The translations under genes and the position numbers were made by a program. Source: Aphrophora alni (lineage: Eukaryota > Arthropoda > Insecta > Hemiptera > Aphrophoridae). From it: a stretch of 64,000 nucleotides of DNA. The notes beneath the pieces are model-generated. The model was not told the DNA's origin and ran no database searches. It worked only from the letters and a program-made list of their open reading frames with translations. The stretch spans positions 19,777,177 to 19,841,176 of the forward strand of contig OY740768.1 in assembly GCA_963513935.1 (NCBI GenBank), given 5' to 3'. Positions 14,561 through 25,497 of this stretch are shown here, piece by piece (position 1 is the stretch's first letter; every line of letters begins with the position of its first letter).

Positions 14561-14812
14561 CATTATGTTTTTTTTCTTGTTGTTTAAAGGGGAAAACCTC
14601 TCAATCATCATTCCTTATTTTTAATAAAGGATATAACATAAAGGCCTCTAGTTTAATAACGTCAGAGTTGTAATAACAAGAGTAAGTCAAGAGAGACCCG
14701 ATAGGAAAATTAAAAGAAAGGGATCTAACTCAAGACTACGTGAAAAAATGTGTAGATCCAGTTAGGTTCCCTCGGGATTCCTAAGCATGTACTCACTAAA
14801 GTGAATCTCTGC
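14561..14812 (+). repeat. Dispersed repeat family A, copy 7
   Basis: One of the best preserved copies: TTGTTGTTTAAAGGGGAAAA head, 'ctctcaatcatcattcctt', 'ataacgtcagagttg', 'gtcaagagagacccgatag', 'aaagggatctaactcaag', 'gtgtagatccagttagg', 'ccctcgggatt', 'gtactcactaaagtgaa'. Lies directly behind copy 6. Confidence 0.85.
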
Positions 14813-15670
14813 TTGGGAGCTCGCGGTTTTTTCATCATTTGCGTGCTTTGGAACTCTACAATAAACTCGTACATTTAAAAATTGAAAAAAAAAACTTCTT
14901 ACATACGTCATTTGGCCTAATTTCAAAGAACCCCTAACAACAAATTTCATAGCTATTGGTGTACACATTTGACCGTAATTACGTAACTCGCACCCGAACA
15001 AACATACAAACGAAATGTGAAATGGCCAAGTTAAAAAAAAATCTCACTTCACTAGGTCAAAAATTGTTGATTCCTTTAAGGTTTTAGAAGGGTCTATCCA
15101 ATTTCATCTCAACATTTTAAAATAAACAATATTTATATGTTTCGAAGTGTGGAACAATACACATTTTTTTACCTATTGTCATGGCCCTAATTTCGCCCCG
15201 TACCTTAAATAGTTATGCTCCACCAACTAAACATTAAATTATTAATGTAACACCACCTCCTTAATGAGTTATGCTCCACCTCCTTAAATTATTTAATGAA
15301 ATACCAACTAAACATTAATCTTAAAAATTACAACTCATTCAAACACCCATTTCAGAAGTAATTTTGACAGTTACTTTTAAACCTAGATAAGACTAAGGAA
15401 ACGATTATTCAAAATTTAATAATTCCATGAAACACACATCGCATCAAACATTAACATTTGAAATTAACTCAACCACCTGAGGTAAAAATTAATTGATTGG
15501 TACAAAATATTTACCATATTGCGAAAATTGTTTACAAATATATTAAGTAAAAAGAAAGAAATTAGCGACCATGTAACATCAACTTTTCCCACTAACAAAA
15601 TGTTTTCCTCTCTCTTAATAAATAATATTTGTTATAGTTTTGTGTTATTGTCGTTACAAGATCTTTATAA

Positions 15671-15697
15671 GTCTGTCTGTCTGTCTGTCTGTCTGTC
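15671..15697. repeat. (CTGT)n microsatellite
   Basis: Six to seven tandem GTCT/CTGT tetranucleotides. Confidence 0.95.
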
Positions 15698-15824
15698 GAT
15701 ACTCGATTGTATAAGCCGTCCTCAGCTATTAGATTTATGAGTTTTAATGATACTTGCTTTTTATTAATAGTTTCTTAAAGACTTTTATTTTTTGTTATGG
15801 TTTGTCATCATCTCTTATAAAAAT

Positions 15825-16013
15825 ATAGGAAAAAACATAACATAAAGAAGACTAACCTTCAAATATTCGAATAGCGTTAGGTCAGAAGAGAGCAAGGATT
15901 GTTTCAGGGAGACTTGATAAAAAAGATGAAAGAGAAGGATCTAACCTAAGACTACATGAAAGAATGTAATATATCCAGCTAAATATTGTTGAACTCAAAC
16001 TCACCTGAGGGGT
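15825..16013 (+). repeat. Dispersed repeat family A, copy 8 (head truncated)
   Basis: Starts near 'ggaaaaaacataacataaag' and holds 'tattcgaatagcgttagg', 'gagaaggatctaacctaaga', 'ctacatgaaagaatg', 'tatccagcta' and a degraded tail 'actcacctgagg'. An (AT)n tract follows 38 bases later. Confidence 0.75.
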
Positions 16014-16050
16014 TAACATCTTGTAACTTAATGTCGTCTTCAAATATAAA

Positions 16051-16078
16051 ATATATATATATATATATATATATATAC
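16051..16078. repeat. (AT)n microsatellite
   Basis: About 14 AT dinucleotides just beyond the end of family A copy 8. Confidence 0.95.
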
Positions 16079-16847
16079 ATGATATTTGGGGGGGTGATGT
16101 CTCTGGATCCCGTACACCGTCATATTAATGGACCCTTATACATGATATTTCAGTCAAATATTGAAAGTAACATTACAATAAGATTGTTATTTTGAAGTTT
16201 AGACATTGGAATCTGAGAAATAAATCCAAATTGCTGCTTTTCCTTTCTCCTGCAGGTTTGTATGTTTTCTTCTTACAAGCCTGAGGTTCTATACCTACAC
16301 AGGCAGTTCGATAACCTCACCCTTCCTAACTGAAAACAAGCTGAGTGTTATTTTTCTATTTCTCGAGGCGAACTGCAAACAACTTTTCTGCAGTTATTAA
16401 TTTGTATAAGTCTGCAAATATCTTTATATTTTTGTTTATTGCCTATTTTATTAAATCAAGTTTCGTAGGTTAAATTAACATCGTTACTTTTTACATTCGT
16501 ATATACGTAGTACATAAAGTATTGTAATGATAAAAAAAAACAGCACCCATAATTTGGCGTGTATCCGTTTTAATAAAAATAATAAAATTATAATACAATA
16601 ATTTCTTTCTGTACACTAAGCTGAAGTCTATATGATTGGATAAACTTTAGTTTAGAATAAGAAAATGTTTTGTTCATCTCTCCTTATATTTTCATATGTT
16701 GACATTGGAATTTTTTCTATTGAAAGGGCAAGTTACTTTCTTTGTTTTTATTTAATTCAAATCTGAATCAGATTCATGGATTAAGGATTTAAATAATGTT
16801 CTACATCTACACCAATCATTTAAGAAGTTATGTTCTATAAAATTAAA

Positions 16848-16853
<6 letters not shown>

Positions 16854-16897
<44 letters not shown>
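16854..16897. repeat. (TA)n microsatellite
   Basis: About 22 uninterrupted TA dinucleotides. Confidence 0.97.
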
Positions 16898-16898
<1 letters not shown>

Positions 16899-17262
16899 CT
16901 ACACCTTACTAAAATGGAGACATGTAATTTACTCTGAATGGATTTTTTTTTTTTTTTATCGTTTTTGATAACTTGAAATTAAGAGATGTCTACCATAAGA
17001 CAAAGACAACAAAAACCATCTCTAATTATGTTCTAAAACGTGTAAACAAATATTGCTAAAATTTAGCGTCTAATAACTTAAATAAATTATTTTCAGGAAA
17101 ACTATGATTCTCCTAACCACAAACACAAGAAACAAAACTGAAATTGTAATAAATACCCGTATTTACATAGAGTTTAGCTGTAAACCTTTAAGCTTGATGA
17201 CTATGTCGTCGAAATATACATAAGGGTATTTAAAAAACATAACATATTTATTATAATCTTAG

Positions 17263-17307
17263 TTTTGTTTTGTTTTGTTTTTTTTTGTTTTTTTTTTGTT
17301 TTTTTGT
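17263..17307. repeat. (TTTTG)n-like T-rich simple repeat
   Basis: Three TTTTG units followed by longer T runs broken by single G residues. Confidence 0.9.
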
Positions 17308-17411
17308 TCAGGGAATCCTTGTTTTCATTACTGTGAATATCACCACAGTGCTTCTTGGACATTTAAAAACATATTAGTTGTCTCCTCTCCAAAATTGTCG
17401 GTTAAAGACTA

Positions 17412-17645
17412 TTTTTTTATTGTTTTAAAGGTCAAAACGTCTCGGTAATCATATTCTTAAAAATGGGTAAGAAAACCCTAAAATAAAAACTCCTAATCCT
17501 AGAATAACGTAAGAGTCAGAAGAGAACAAGTGTTGGATAAGAAAAACTTTCTAGGTAAGATGAAAGAGAGATATCTGATTGAAGAGTATAAAAAAAAGGT
17601 CTATATCCAACTAAGGTCCCTTGAGATTGCCTCACCATGAAGCAG
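17412..17645 (+). repeat. Dispersed repeat family A, copy 9
   Basis: Head TTGTTTTAAAGGTCAAAACG, 'tctcggtaatcat', 'cctaatcctagaataacg', 'agagtcagaagagaacaag', 'agatgaaagagagatatctg', 'tccaactaaggtcccttgag', then a degraded tail. Confidence 0.8.
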
Positions 17646-20600
17646 GATATACTGTGATTATAGTTAATCACAAAAACTTATAATTATTCACTATACAGTT
17701 TCAAAACGAAATTTATTAATAGTATTGAATACCACTTATCACGGAAACCGTCGGTTTTACAACGAACTTGCACTTTTAATGCTGAAAAAATTATAACTTT
17801 CTTTTTATTAGCTGATGAAAGATAGCCGAAAAATCTTTTATAAAACGAATTATTGATTTTCTAGATAAAATACAGAAGAGCTTTTATTGGTCTTTCGGTA
17901 TTAGCAGTCAACTCTTAAATAATATTAAATATAATATATTCATGTTATTTTCTTATAATCAAAATAGCTTGTATAATTTGATACTTCGATAAGTTTAAAA
18001 CAAAAAATTATAATAAAACCTCACAAATATTTTATAATAATAAAGTATGGTTAGAATTCGGCGAAATTTTAATTAAACTGTCAGTGAAATTAAACATATA
18101 TTGACCAAATACGCAAATTGAATACCATATATCAGCAGTAATAACTCCCAAATTGAGATAAATCCGCACTGTTATCTGCAAGTAGCGGCAATATTATAGG
18201 GGAGTGATAACTTAACTGGAGTTGAATGGTTTTAATCTTTCTAATGATTATTCAGTATACTTTAGAAAACCCTTCCACATGTTCTCTCTAAAAATGAAAC
18301 CCCTCTTGTTGTTCAGATCTACTGTTTGATCTTTTTTACAAGTACAACATGAAAGAGTGTGTACAAAAAATAACATTTTAATTAACATACTGTGCACTAG
18401 AATGGCAGTTGGCAGTGGTAAAAGAGTGTAATCCTAGCAAAGTATAGAGTAAATATATCTACTCGGTGTAAATAAAATCCGGAGTGTTTTTAAAACACTG
18501 TTATTTCTAAACTCTAGCGAGTTGAGTAAAAAAACATTAGCAGCAATGAAATCCTTATAACGGGCACATTTGCAAACAATTATTAATGGATTCCCCCTTA
18601 AGAGGATGTCCAGATGATTTTATGCCCGTGGTATTAAACATTAGGCCAACTGACAACAATAAATGTTTAATCGTTTATTGATTTTTTTTAACCATTGTTT
18701 ACATTTTGTTACTCTATCAAAAAATTTTAGAACAGCTGATTCAATAAATTTCTTAGTAAATGAAATTATTATTGAGGTTATGTTAACCAAATATATCTAA
18801 AATAAAATATGCTTATAAAAACTGATAATTATATGTTATTTTAGATACCTAAAATTAACATATCAGGAACTTTTTCACATGGAAATATTATATATTACAA
18901 AATATAAGATAATGATATTTTGGTTGAAATGAAATATCAATTATAGCAGTGAAGGTTCATTTTTGTTTGTACTAATTTTTTTCTAATAAATACCTTCAAT
19001 TTTATATCATATTTCATGGGAATTTTAAATTGATATACAGTATATATATATATAGAGTATAGAAAAGTTCCAAGATAGTGGATATTAACTTATTTTATTT
19101 TACAATAAATGAATCTTTTATGTTCCCATACAAAAATGATGTCGTTCTAAGAAAATTAGTCTCACATATCTCTTACTAGTTCAACTTCTAACACCACGAA
19201 CTTTCATCAAAATGGACTCGTGTTATTAAGACAAAACTTTCAGGTTTTATGTGCCATGTAATGGAAGTAATCCCAAATCTCTACTATAAAAAATACGACG
19301 TAATCATACAAAATAATATTTGGACCTGGGATCTCCCAGGAATATGTGATATTTGAAAGTTAATGAGGCCCGTAAGAGCCGAGTTACAGACACGGGAGTG
19401 GGTAATAGAGCTATAACCATAATAATATGCATAGTTAAGAGTTTAGCAGTAAAAGTGTCTAGATATGGTTTTATATCACAGGGATTGATATCATGATAAA
19501 CTTGGTATCTTACTATAAGTTTTTAATTAATATTTTGCATAAAATTATATTTTGAAAAATTAATGACTTTATTAATTTATAAACATGCCTTTTATGTCAA
19601 AATGACTACACATTATACTTTCTCCAATATGTAAAAAAAAACTTTTTTTTAGGACTAAAAAAAATCGTTTGCAATTTTCACTCGTTTATAATCTTATTAT
19701 TCTTATAAGTTTTAAATCTACTTACTGAATTTCATTTGAGGACAACACCCGCCCCCAGGGGTTGTACTTGAGATATTAAACAAAATATTCGAAGCAATGT
19801 ATATATCCAATGTGAACATTTGTTGCTACAGATATTAGGCTATAACATTTTGTTTTACTAATCATTTCCCCTCTCTGTAAGTCTGTCTCGAGTGCACCCA
19901 TGTATCAAAACTTACCGTGATATTCATTATTGAAAAAAAAAAAACCATTAATTCTGGGTTATTTAACAACTTCTAAAATAATTTGGAAACCAGATTTGAC
20001 CTATAAAATTAGATGTTATTTAAGAAGAAAAAATTGATACTTTTTTTTAATTTTGAAATAAAAGCTTATTTTAATTTTCCTTTTTGCTTTTTACTGATTG
20101 AAAGTTTTAATTTCGTTGTTAGTATCATACGCAAATATTGTTCAAGGTATAGAGACTAAAAATTAATTAAACAAAATCACTCAAATAGTAACTAAATTTT
20201 TATTTAACACAAAAACCTAATTTAAACAATCTGATGATGATAAAACTGCATAAAGACGGTGTGGAGGAATTGATAACTCACTTCGATCGCCATCATGTTC
20301 ATTGTCCGCGTTCTCTTCAGCATTATAGAACATAAGGGGAGCATTAAGGAACATTATGGGAGGAGATGAAATCAACTTTGATAGAATATTTCATTGTCAA
20401 TAAACCGTAAGTTTGGAAAATTTTCAAATCGATTAACGATGGGGAAGTGGTATAAAAATTAATTACAGTACAAAATTTAACTTTTCGGACAGAGAAAACT
20501 AAATGAAACATGTAAAAAAGACTTAAATCAAGTCTTAATCGAAAAAATGGATAATCTTAAAATAATGTAAAGATAAAACATGAACCTTTATAATCGGCAT

Positions 20601-20989
20601 TGTAAAAATTGGTAAAACGAATTTCGAAAAGAAACTTTTTCTAGTGTAAATAAATTAATCTGATTTTACTACGGGATTTACTTTTGACTTTCCAAAATTT
20701 AAAAAAAAATGAAATTTTCTTTTACATACAGTTTACTAATTAATCTTCTTATTTCACCTAAATATATTCTTAATTGTATAAAATTTTGAACTATACAAAC
20801 TACCTTGACGGTGTCTGAGATACGTTTCAGCTTTTTGACTGGTAACTCTCATATTGGAAGTTTTTGGAGGATAAGAACAATTATTTTTCTTTGGAATTTA
20901 AGAGACTGTGTTTAGGTGATATTAAATAACAATTAATTGTTAGAACCCGTTATAAAACCGTAATATTTGGAACAAACCAGTATATTAAA

Positions 20990-21480
20990 GAACCAGAAGA
21001 ACTGGCCATTGTATAATTTTCGTACTTGTTTCGCCCCAAACTCACAGTGAGTTTTAACAGAGTCATTGGATCAAAGTTGTAGATTAAAACTTAATAATGC
21101 CCACGTATTATTTATTTTTTTTGACACCATATTTATAGGACATGTAAAAACATCCCAATTAGGCAGGTATACTGTTACATCCAATTCCCATAAACGTGCC
21201 AAATTTGGTGCTCTATAAGTGGATCATATAAAATAATTTGTACAAAATTTACTTAAAATCAAAATTCTAGCTCTAAGGTAAAAGCGATGAAGATATGAAA
21301 AAGTCATTGAAACGAACTTGTAGATCTTGCCAAACCAGTGTCCACTTTTAAATTTTAAATTTTCCCCTTGGTTACAGATTAAAAGCTATAAGTTTGCCAA
21401 ATTTCAAGTTACTAGCTCATCTGGAAGTATGTTGGAATTTGTATAGATGAGTCCCAACCAGGTATTTTTTATATAGTTTA
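20990..21480. repeat. Possible old transposon remnant
   Basis: A patch with G+C above its surroundings and phrases such as 'cataaacgtgccaaatttg' and 'gccaaatttcaagttacta' that read like reiterated transposon tail sequence. No second clear copy is visible in the window, so this is a weak call from texture only. Confidence 0.2.
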
Positions 21481-22150
21481 TTAAAAGAATTATAGGAGAC
21501 TAATTTCCAAATATGGCATAAGGCACATTTAGCAATTTAAAATTTGTTTAATACTAAAAGTTATACATCAGTTTAATTATAATTCCCATTGAGAACTAAA
21601 CATAATCTGAGAAATGTTGACCTTACTCATAAATTATTTCTTAAACCAAGAAAATCAAGTGGACTTAATTGAAGATAAAAATATTCTCCTATTATCAAAA
21701 TTACAAATATGGTTTAAAATTAACTGTTCCAAGTTAATTGCTGTTTAAAATGAGCTGTATCTGTTCAAATTTCAATTTTTAAAAATAAATACTTATTTTA
21801 TTTAGTTAAATATTTACTCTTTTTATTGTCAACAAAGGTAGAAGCCCAATTATTATATTAAACATTTATTTGTATTTATCAATCTGTTACTGAATATAAG
21901 TGTTCATGCCTTAATGAAATCATGCAAAAATTATTATTATTATTATTTCTCCTGTATTATTTTATTGTTTCTCCACATGCTATCAACACAGCTACTAAAA
22001 AAAGTGTATTTGTATTGATTGTGTCTTAATTACTTATGCTAAATCATTTACATTTCGCTGATATTGAAAACTTTATTATCCATTTAGCTGTGACTTTTCG
22101 GTTTTGGATTAGTTTAAAGCCACAGATGTTTTTTCCGACTCGTTTATTTT

Positions 22151-22336
22151 CAGATGGGCAATAGATTGCTCAACTTAGGGGAAAATAAGCATTTATGCGT
22201 TAAATATCGTCAAATTTTATTCAGAGTGGAAAACAATTACTGTAATCAACTGCAGATACAAGTCGAGCCTGCTTGTGAAAAAACACAGCAATCACGGGAA
22301 CACAGAGATGCAGAAAGAATGTTAATCTGGTGTTGA
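22151..22336 (+). other. Exon-like patch upstream of the TRP gene
   Basis: A 3' splice-site-like TTTATTTTCAG ends at 22153 and is followed by an open frame of about 60 codons with a more balanced base composition than its flanks. The predicted peptide has no recognised motif. It could be a non-coding 5' exon of the TRP gene 1.8 kb downstream, but no good donor is visible (best is CTG then GTGTTG near 22330). Chance is a strong alternative. Confidence 0.12.
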
Positions 22337-23204
22337 AAAATAATATAAATATCATAAACTTGATTAAATCCCATTTTATAAGTTATAATTTCAAGCATAT
22401 ATTATGAATGTTGACACTATACTTGACACGTTTGGTTTCACCTTGAATGTACCATTTTTGTACTTAATTTAATTTTGTCCTTAAATTTTCTCCTAAAAAA
22501 AAACATAAGTTTAATGAATAGATTATCTCTTTACCACTCAATTATCTCATTATTCACAATATAGACTACTTATTGAAATAATACAATTAGTTGTTACTAT
22601 GAATAAAATAGGCAATTGACAAGAATTTTCAGCGTTATTAAAATTCAAAATTATAAAGAATGATCTCCTAATTCTAACAATAATTTCAAACACAACCCGT
22701 TTAACTACGTTGAAATTTACCAATAACATGTTATCATTGTTTCCATAAGCTGAAAAATCTTACTTAATCTAAATAACCCAACTGGATGTATGCTTCAGGA
22801 ATCTCGTTTTATAGAGTGGATTAAAGTGGATGGTTAGTTTCCACGGCTGTTATCTGCTAGTCCAAACAATTCCGAACCGAATGAATCTGATAATCCAGTT
22901 CAGAATTACCTCTGAATGCTGAATTTAATTCATGTTTTGATTTGATAAATATTTCATAAGCTAGTCACTTTGAAATATGACAAATCTCTCTTTAGAAATG
23001 GATTTGTTTAATTATTTACTCTTTATAGAATTGTGCACTCAAAATCATAAACTATTTAAATGATAGAACAAGACGTTCTGCGCATTCTAAACCTATGATG
23101 TAAACTTAAGTATTATAAGGTGAAATCAAATTTAAATAACAGCAGTAAATGGTAAATTAATGATAAAATATCTATTATTTTCAATTTATCACATTGGACC
23201 TACA

Positions 23205-23685
23205 AATTTTACCCAAATTTGAATGAAATCGTTAGAGGCAATTTTGAGAAATTGCTTTTTTATAACATTGCCGACTTTTTATTCCCATAACTCAAGAGGC
23301 ATTTTTACCCACACCGGATGAATTGTTTTGAAATATGAGGATCAATATGTTTTGCATGGATATTAATAGGTTTCATTTTAGCATAATTTTATTAAAATCG
23401 TTAGAACCAGTTTTGAGAAAATCGGAATTTTATATTTTTATTTTATAGCAGGTAAAAACCTCCCAAGATATGACCAAAAATAGGCTGACATGTCAAATTT
23501 AATTAAAATCGGTCCACCCGTTTGGGCTCCATAATACTGTACACAGGAGACAGACATTATTATCAAGAATAATTTTATGATTCAGAAGATCTCAAAACGG
23601 ATCTTTCTATTAAGAAAACCGTCACTGGTTTTTGAACCATAACATCTACATCACTACGTATATTCGAGAAAAAATATTCTATATG
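23205..23685 (+). repeat. Dispersed repeat family B, copy 1
   Basis: Shares with 50940-51360, in the same order: 'tttgaatgaaatcg-tag', 'tttgagaaat', 'ttttataaca', a phrase ending 'attaaaatc-gtcca' and 'gtttg', 'cagacattat/aacatcat', a GGTTTTT block and a terminal 'actacgtatat'. About 420-480 bp with no open frame. The tail resembles transposon-associated motifs common in arthropod DNA, but I cannot name the family. Ends ~490 bases before the TRP exon, inside the presumed first intron. Confidence 0.65.
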
Positions 23686-24153
23686 AGCCTTCAATAGTTA
23701 ATTTTGTTCAATTTGGTGATCTGTAAAAATCGGCAAACTGACGTATATACTGACGTATATACGCAAAAGAAATTCCCAACTATCCTGCATGACGAGTATT
23801 CATTACAAATGATCTTTCTTTAAGTTATTTAAAAAAATTAAAATCAAATTCAGTGTTTCTTTTCTAGTCCGCTAAAATTTCTATAATGACCAATAAATTT
23901 AGGCTGCAATGTGTTAACGTTACATCTCAAAAGCTAATCTCAACTCTTTACACAAAATGAATGCTGCTCAAAATTAATTAAAAGAAAAATAGACTTGTTT
24001 ATATATATATACAATATTTTCATCATGTATATTTATTTCTTTGTCATTTGTAACTCCAAGCTTCAAATTAGTAGCAAATAGAAACTTAAAATATTGTTTT
24101 ACTTTACTAAACATGTACTGTATATAATTGGTAGATGTGTTTTGTTTATATTT

Positions 24154-24174
24154 TGTGTATTTTTTTGTTTCAGA
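24154..24174 (+). other. 3' splice site immediately before the TRP start codon
   Basis: A T-rich tract ends in TTTGTTTCAG at 24173, with AG at 24172-24173 and a single A before ATG at 24175. This is a strong animal acceptor consensus. It implies that the 5' UTR is encoded upstream and joined here, which is common for neuropeptide precursor genes. The upstream exon cannot be placed from sequence alone. Confidence 0.75.
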
Positions 24175-24234
24175 ATGTTGCTTCAAACAATAATTGGGCT
24201 CATCTGCGCGTTCGCAGTAACATTGGCTCTCTCA
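24175..24234 (+). other. Signal peptide of the TRP precursor
   Basis: Residues 1-20 begin Met-Leu-Leu-Gln and continue as an uncharged hydrophobic stretch (ILe/Leu/Ala/Val/Phe rich, one Cys) ending Ala-Leu-Ala-Leu-Ser before Pro-Ala-Lys-Gly. This is the expected ER-targeting signal for a secreted propeptide. The basic n-region is missing: no Lys or Arg precedes the hydrophobic core, which is tolerated but slightly atypical. The exact cleavage site is inferred. Confidence 0.8.
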
Positions 24235-24927
24235 CCAGCCAAAGGAACTGTTGAAAGACGTGCACCTGCAATGGGTTTCATGGGGATGAGAGGGAAAAAA
24301 GACGCACTTGCCGAAGATAAAAGATCCCCAGCCATGGGATTTATGGGGATGAGAGGGAAAAAAGACGAGTATTTCGACAGTCCACCGGAAATATTTTCAG
24401 ATGACAAAAGAGCAATGGGTTTTATGGGTATGAGGGGTAAAAAGGATACAGATTTTGATTACGATTTAGAGTATCCTGGCGATAAAAGAGCCCCTGCAAT
24501 GGGATTCCAAGGAGTGCGTGGGAAGAAAGACGATTATTTTAAAAGGGCAATGGGATTTGTTGGAATGAGAGGTAAAAAAGAAGATTACCCAGAACAAGAT
24601 GAATTTCCTGAAGACGAATTTTGGCCTACAGATGATTTTGATAAACGTGCACCTTCATCTGGTTTTCTTGGAATGAGAGGCAAGAAAGGTCCATCTGGCT
24701 CAGGTTTTTTTGGAATGAGAGGAAAAAAGAATCCTGCTTCTGGATTTTTTGGTACGCGGGGTAAGAAAGGACCAATGTCAGGATTCATGGGCGTTAGAGG
24801 AAAGAAGGATAATAATGGAGAGTTAGAAGCTTTACTTTCTTTACTTATAGACAGGCAAGGAGGTGACAGTAGTAAGAGAGCCCCAACACCATACAACTAC
24901 AGAAACTTTGCAGGTACCAAATTTTAA
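24175..24927 (+). CDS. Tk: Tachykinin-related peptide (TRP) precursor, nine peptides
   Basis: Encodes a 250-residue neuropeptide precursor. Residues 1-20 form a hydrophobic signal peptide (cleavage probably near Ala-Leu-Ser20). Nine copies of F-X-G-X-R-G-K-K follow; Gly supplies the C-terminal amide and Lys-Lys the convertase site. Predicted amidated peptides: APAMGFMGMR (30-39), SPAMGFMGMR (51-60), AMGFMGMR (80-87), APAMGFQGVR (106-115), AMGFVGMR (125-132), APSSGFLGMR (159-168), GPSGSGFFGMR (172-182), NPASGFFGTR (186-195), GPMSGFMGVR (199-208). Arg-Arg (28-29) or Lys-Arg precede peptides 1-6; 7-9 are separated only by GKK. Acidic spacers lie between 1 and 6. A Lys-Arg (234-235) releases a 15-residue tail with no TRP motif. 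FXGXR-amide is established as the protostome tachykinin signature, acting on tachykinin-type GPCRs. The open frame continues 27 codons upstream, but that part lies in intron-like sequence; the Met at 24175 opens the signal peptide directly after a 3' splice site. The stop may differ if the donor at 24914 is used. Confidence 0.95.
   Translation: MLLQTIIGLICAFAVTLALSPAKGTVERRAPAMGFMGMRGKKDALAEDKRSPAMGFMGMRGKKDEYFDSPPEIFSDDKRAMGFMGMRGKKDTDFDYDLEYPGDKRAPAMGFQGVRGKKDDYFKRAMGFVGMRGKKEDYPEQDEFPEDEFWPTDDFDKRAPSSGFLGMRGKKGPSGSGFFGMRGKKNPASGFFGTRGKKGPMSGFMGVRGKKDNNGELEALLSLLIDRQGGDSSKRAPTPYNYRNFAGTKF
24262..24573 (+). repeat. TRP units 1-5, spaced by acidic linkers
   Basis: Five TRP units, each preceded by Arg-Arg or Lys-Arg and followed by Gly-Lys-Lys, separated by linkers of about 4 to 16 residues rich in Asp and Glu. 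The 25 bases at 24280-24304 and 24343-24367 (end of units 1 and 2) are identical, which indicates recent duplication or gene conversion. Unit 4 departs from the others with Phe-Gln-Gly-Val-Arg. Confidence 0.9.
24649..24801 (+). repeat. TRP units 6-9, packed head to tail
   Basis: Four TRP units lie end to end with only Gly-Lys-Lys between them, so the same Lys-Lys both ends one peptide and starts the next. Acidic linkers and Lys-Arg sites are absent inside the block. Peptides 6-9 share Ser-Gly-Phe before the variable position and begin with a small residue plus Pro. Unit 8 ends Phe-Phe-Gly-Thr-Arg. The block probably arose by its own local duplications. Confidence 0.9.
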
Positions 24928-25497
24928 ATACTTTATTTAATAAGGATATTAAAAACCTCTAAATTTATAGACACTTTTGATAAAAATTTTCTTCATTTTA
25001 CTCCATTCTTTACTATCTTATTATAAAGCATTTTTTCAGTAAGTAAAAACGTTAATGCAATCACTAAAAAGTGCGTTATTAAATTAATGCTAACAAGGTG
25101 TAAACAAAGTAAAGAATAGTACATATTTATGCAGTTTAAGTTTCGGACAGTAAAAATAAAATATCGACCGATAGAGGAGTGAGTAAGACTAAGTACTTAA
25201 GCAAATATTTAAACACAACTATAAATTGTACCAATCAATGTTCGTAATAGATTTTCATCGTCATGTCTTTTATAGTATAATTTTTGTTACTGAATTTTTT
25301 TTAGTTTTAAACTTGTCTAGTGTTATAATACCTGTCTTAGATTGCCACAAGGTGTATAATCTAGGTCACGTGCTAATCATTTAAACAGTTTGATAGTTGA
25401 CCAGTGTTGTGTGTCCTGTTAACATGATGCCTCTCTCCTTATGTAACATGATTTGCTGTTTTCTTAATCACGTTTGTATTGTCTTGGTTTTTTACAG
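24914..25497 (+). other. Possible alternative terminal intron of the TRP gene
   Basis: A potential donor, CAG then GTACCA, lies at 24911-24919, 11 bases before the stop codon. A pyrimidine-rich acceptor ending TTTTTTACAG lies at 25488-25497. Splicing between them would remove 584 bases and replace the last four codons (Gly-Thr-Lys-Phe plus stop) with Ala-Leu-Ser and a TAG stop at 25506-25508. Both ends fit consensus only moderately, and reading straight through to 24927 gives an equally complete protein. Confidence 0.3.
25155..25160 (+). terminator. Candidate poly(A) signal AATAAA for the TRP transcript
   Basis: AATAAA occurs about 230 bases after the stop codon at 24927, a reasonable 3' UTR length. 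In DNA this AT-rich the hexamer is common by chance, so support is only positional. Confidence 0.35.

Larger units (their letters stand above)
10550..24153. other. Non-coding; probably includes 5' flank and first intron of the TRP gene
   Basis: Holds family A copies 5-9, family B copy 1, TA and CTGT tracts and a G11 run. Two overlapping minus-strand open frames at 11590-12265 look like chance. The TRP promoter and first exon should lie here or further upstream, but no promoter signature stands out in DNA this AT-rich. Confidence 0.55.

Noticed and set aside
15519..15740. 73-codon open frame with a Ser-Val-Cys-Leu repeat
   Set aside because: Generated by the CTGT microsatellite.
24094..24174. 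27-codon upstream extension of the TRP frame
   Set aside because: It crosses a strong splice acceptor and reads Phe/Cys-rich intron-like sequence; the Met at 24175 opens a proper signal peptide.
24183..24896. Two minus-strand open frames (24183-24407 and 24585-24896)
   Set aside because: They are antisense shadows of the repeated TRP codons; their Pro-Leu-Ile-Pro repeats simply mirror the sense strand.
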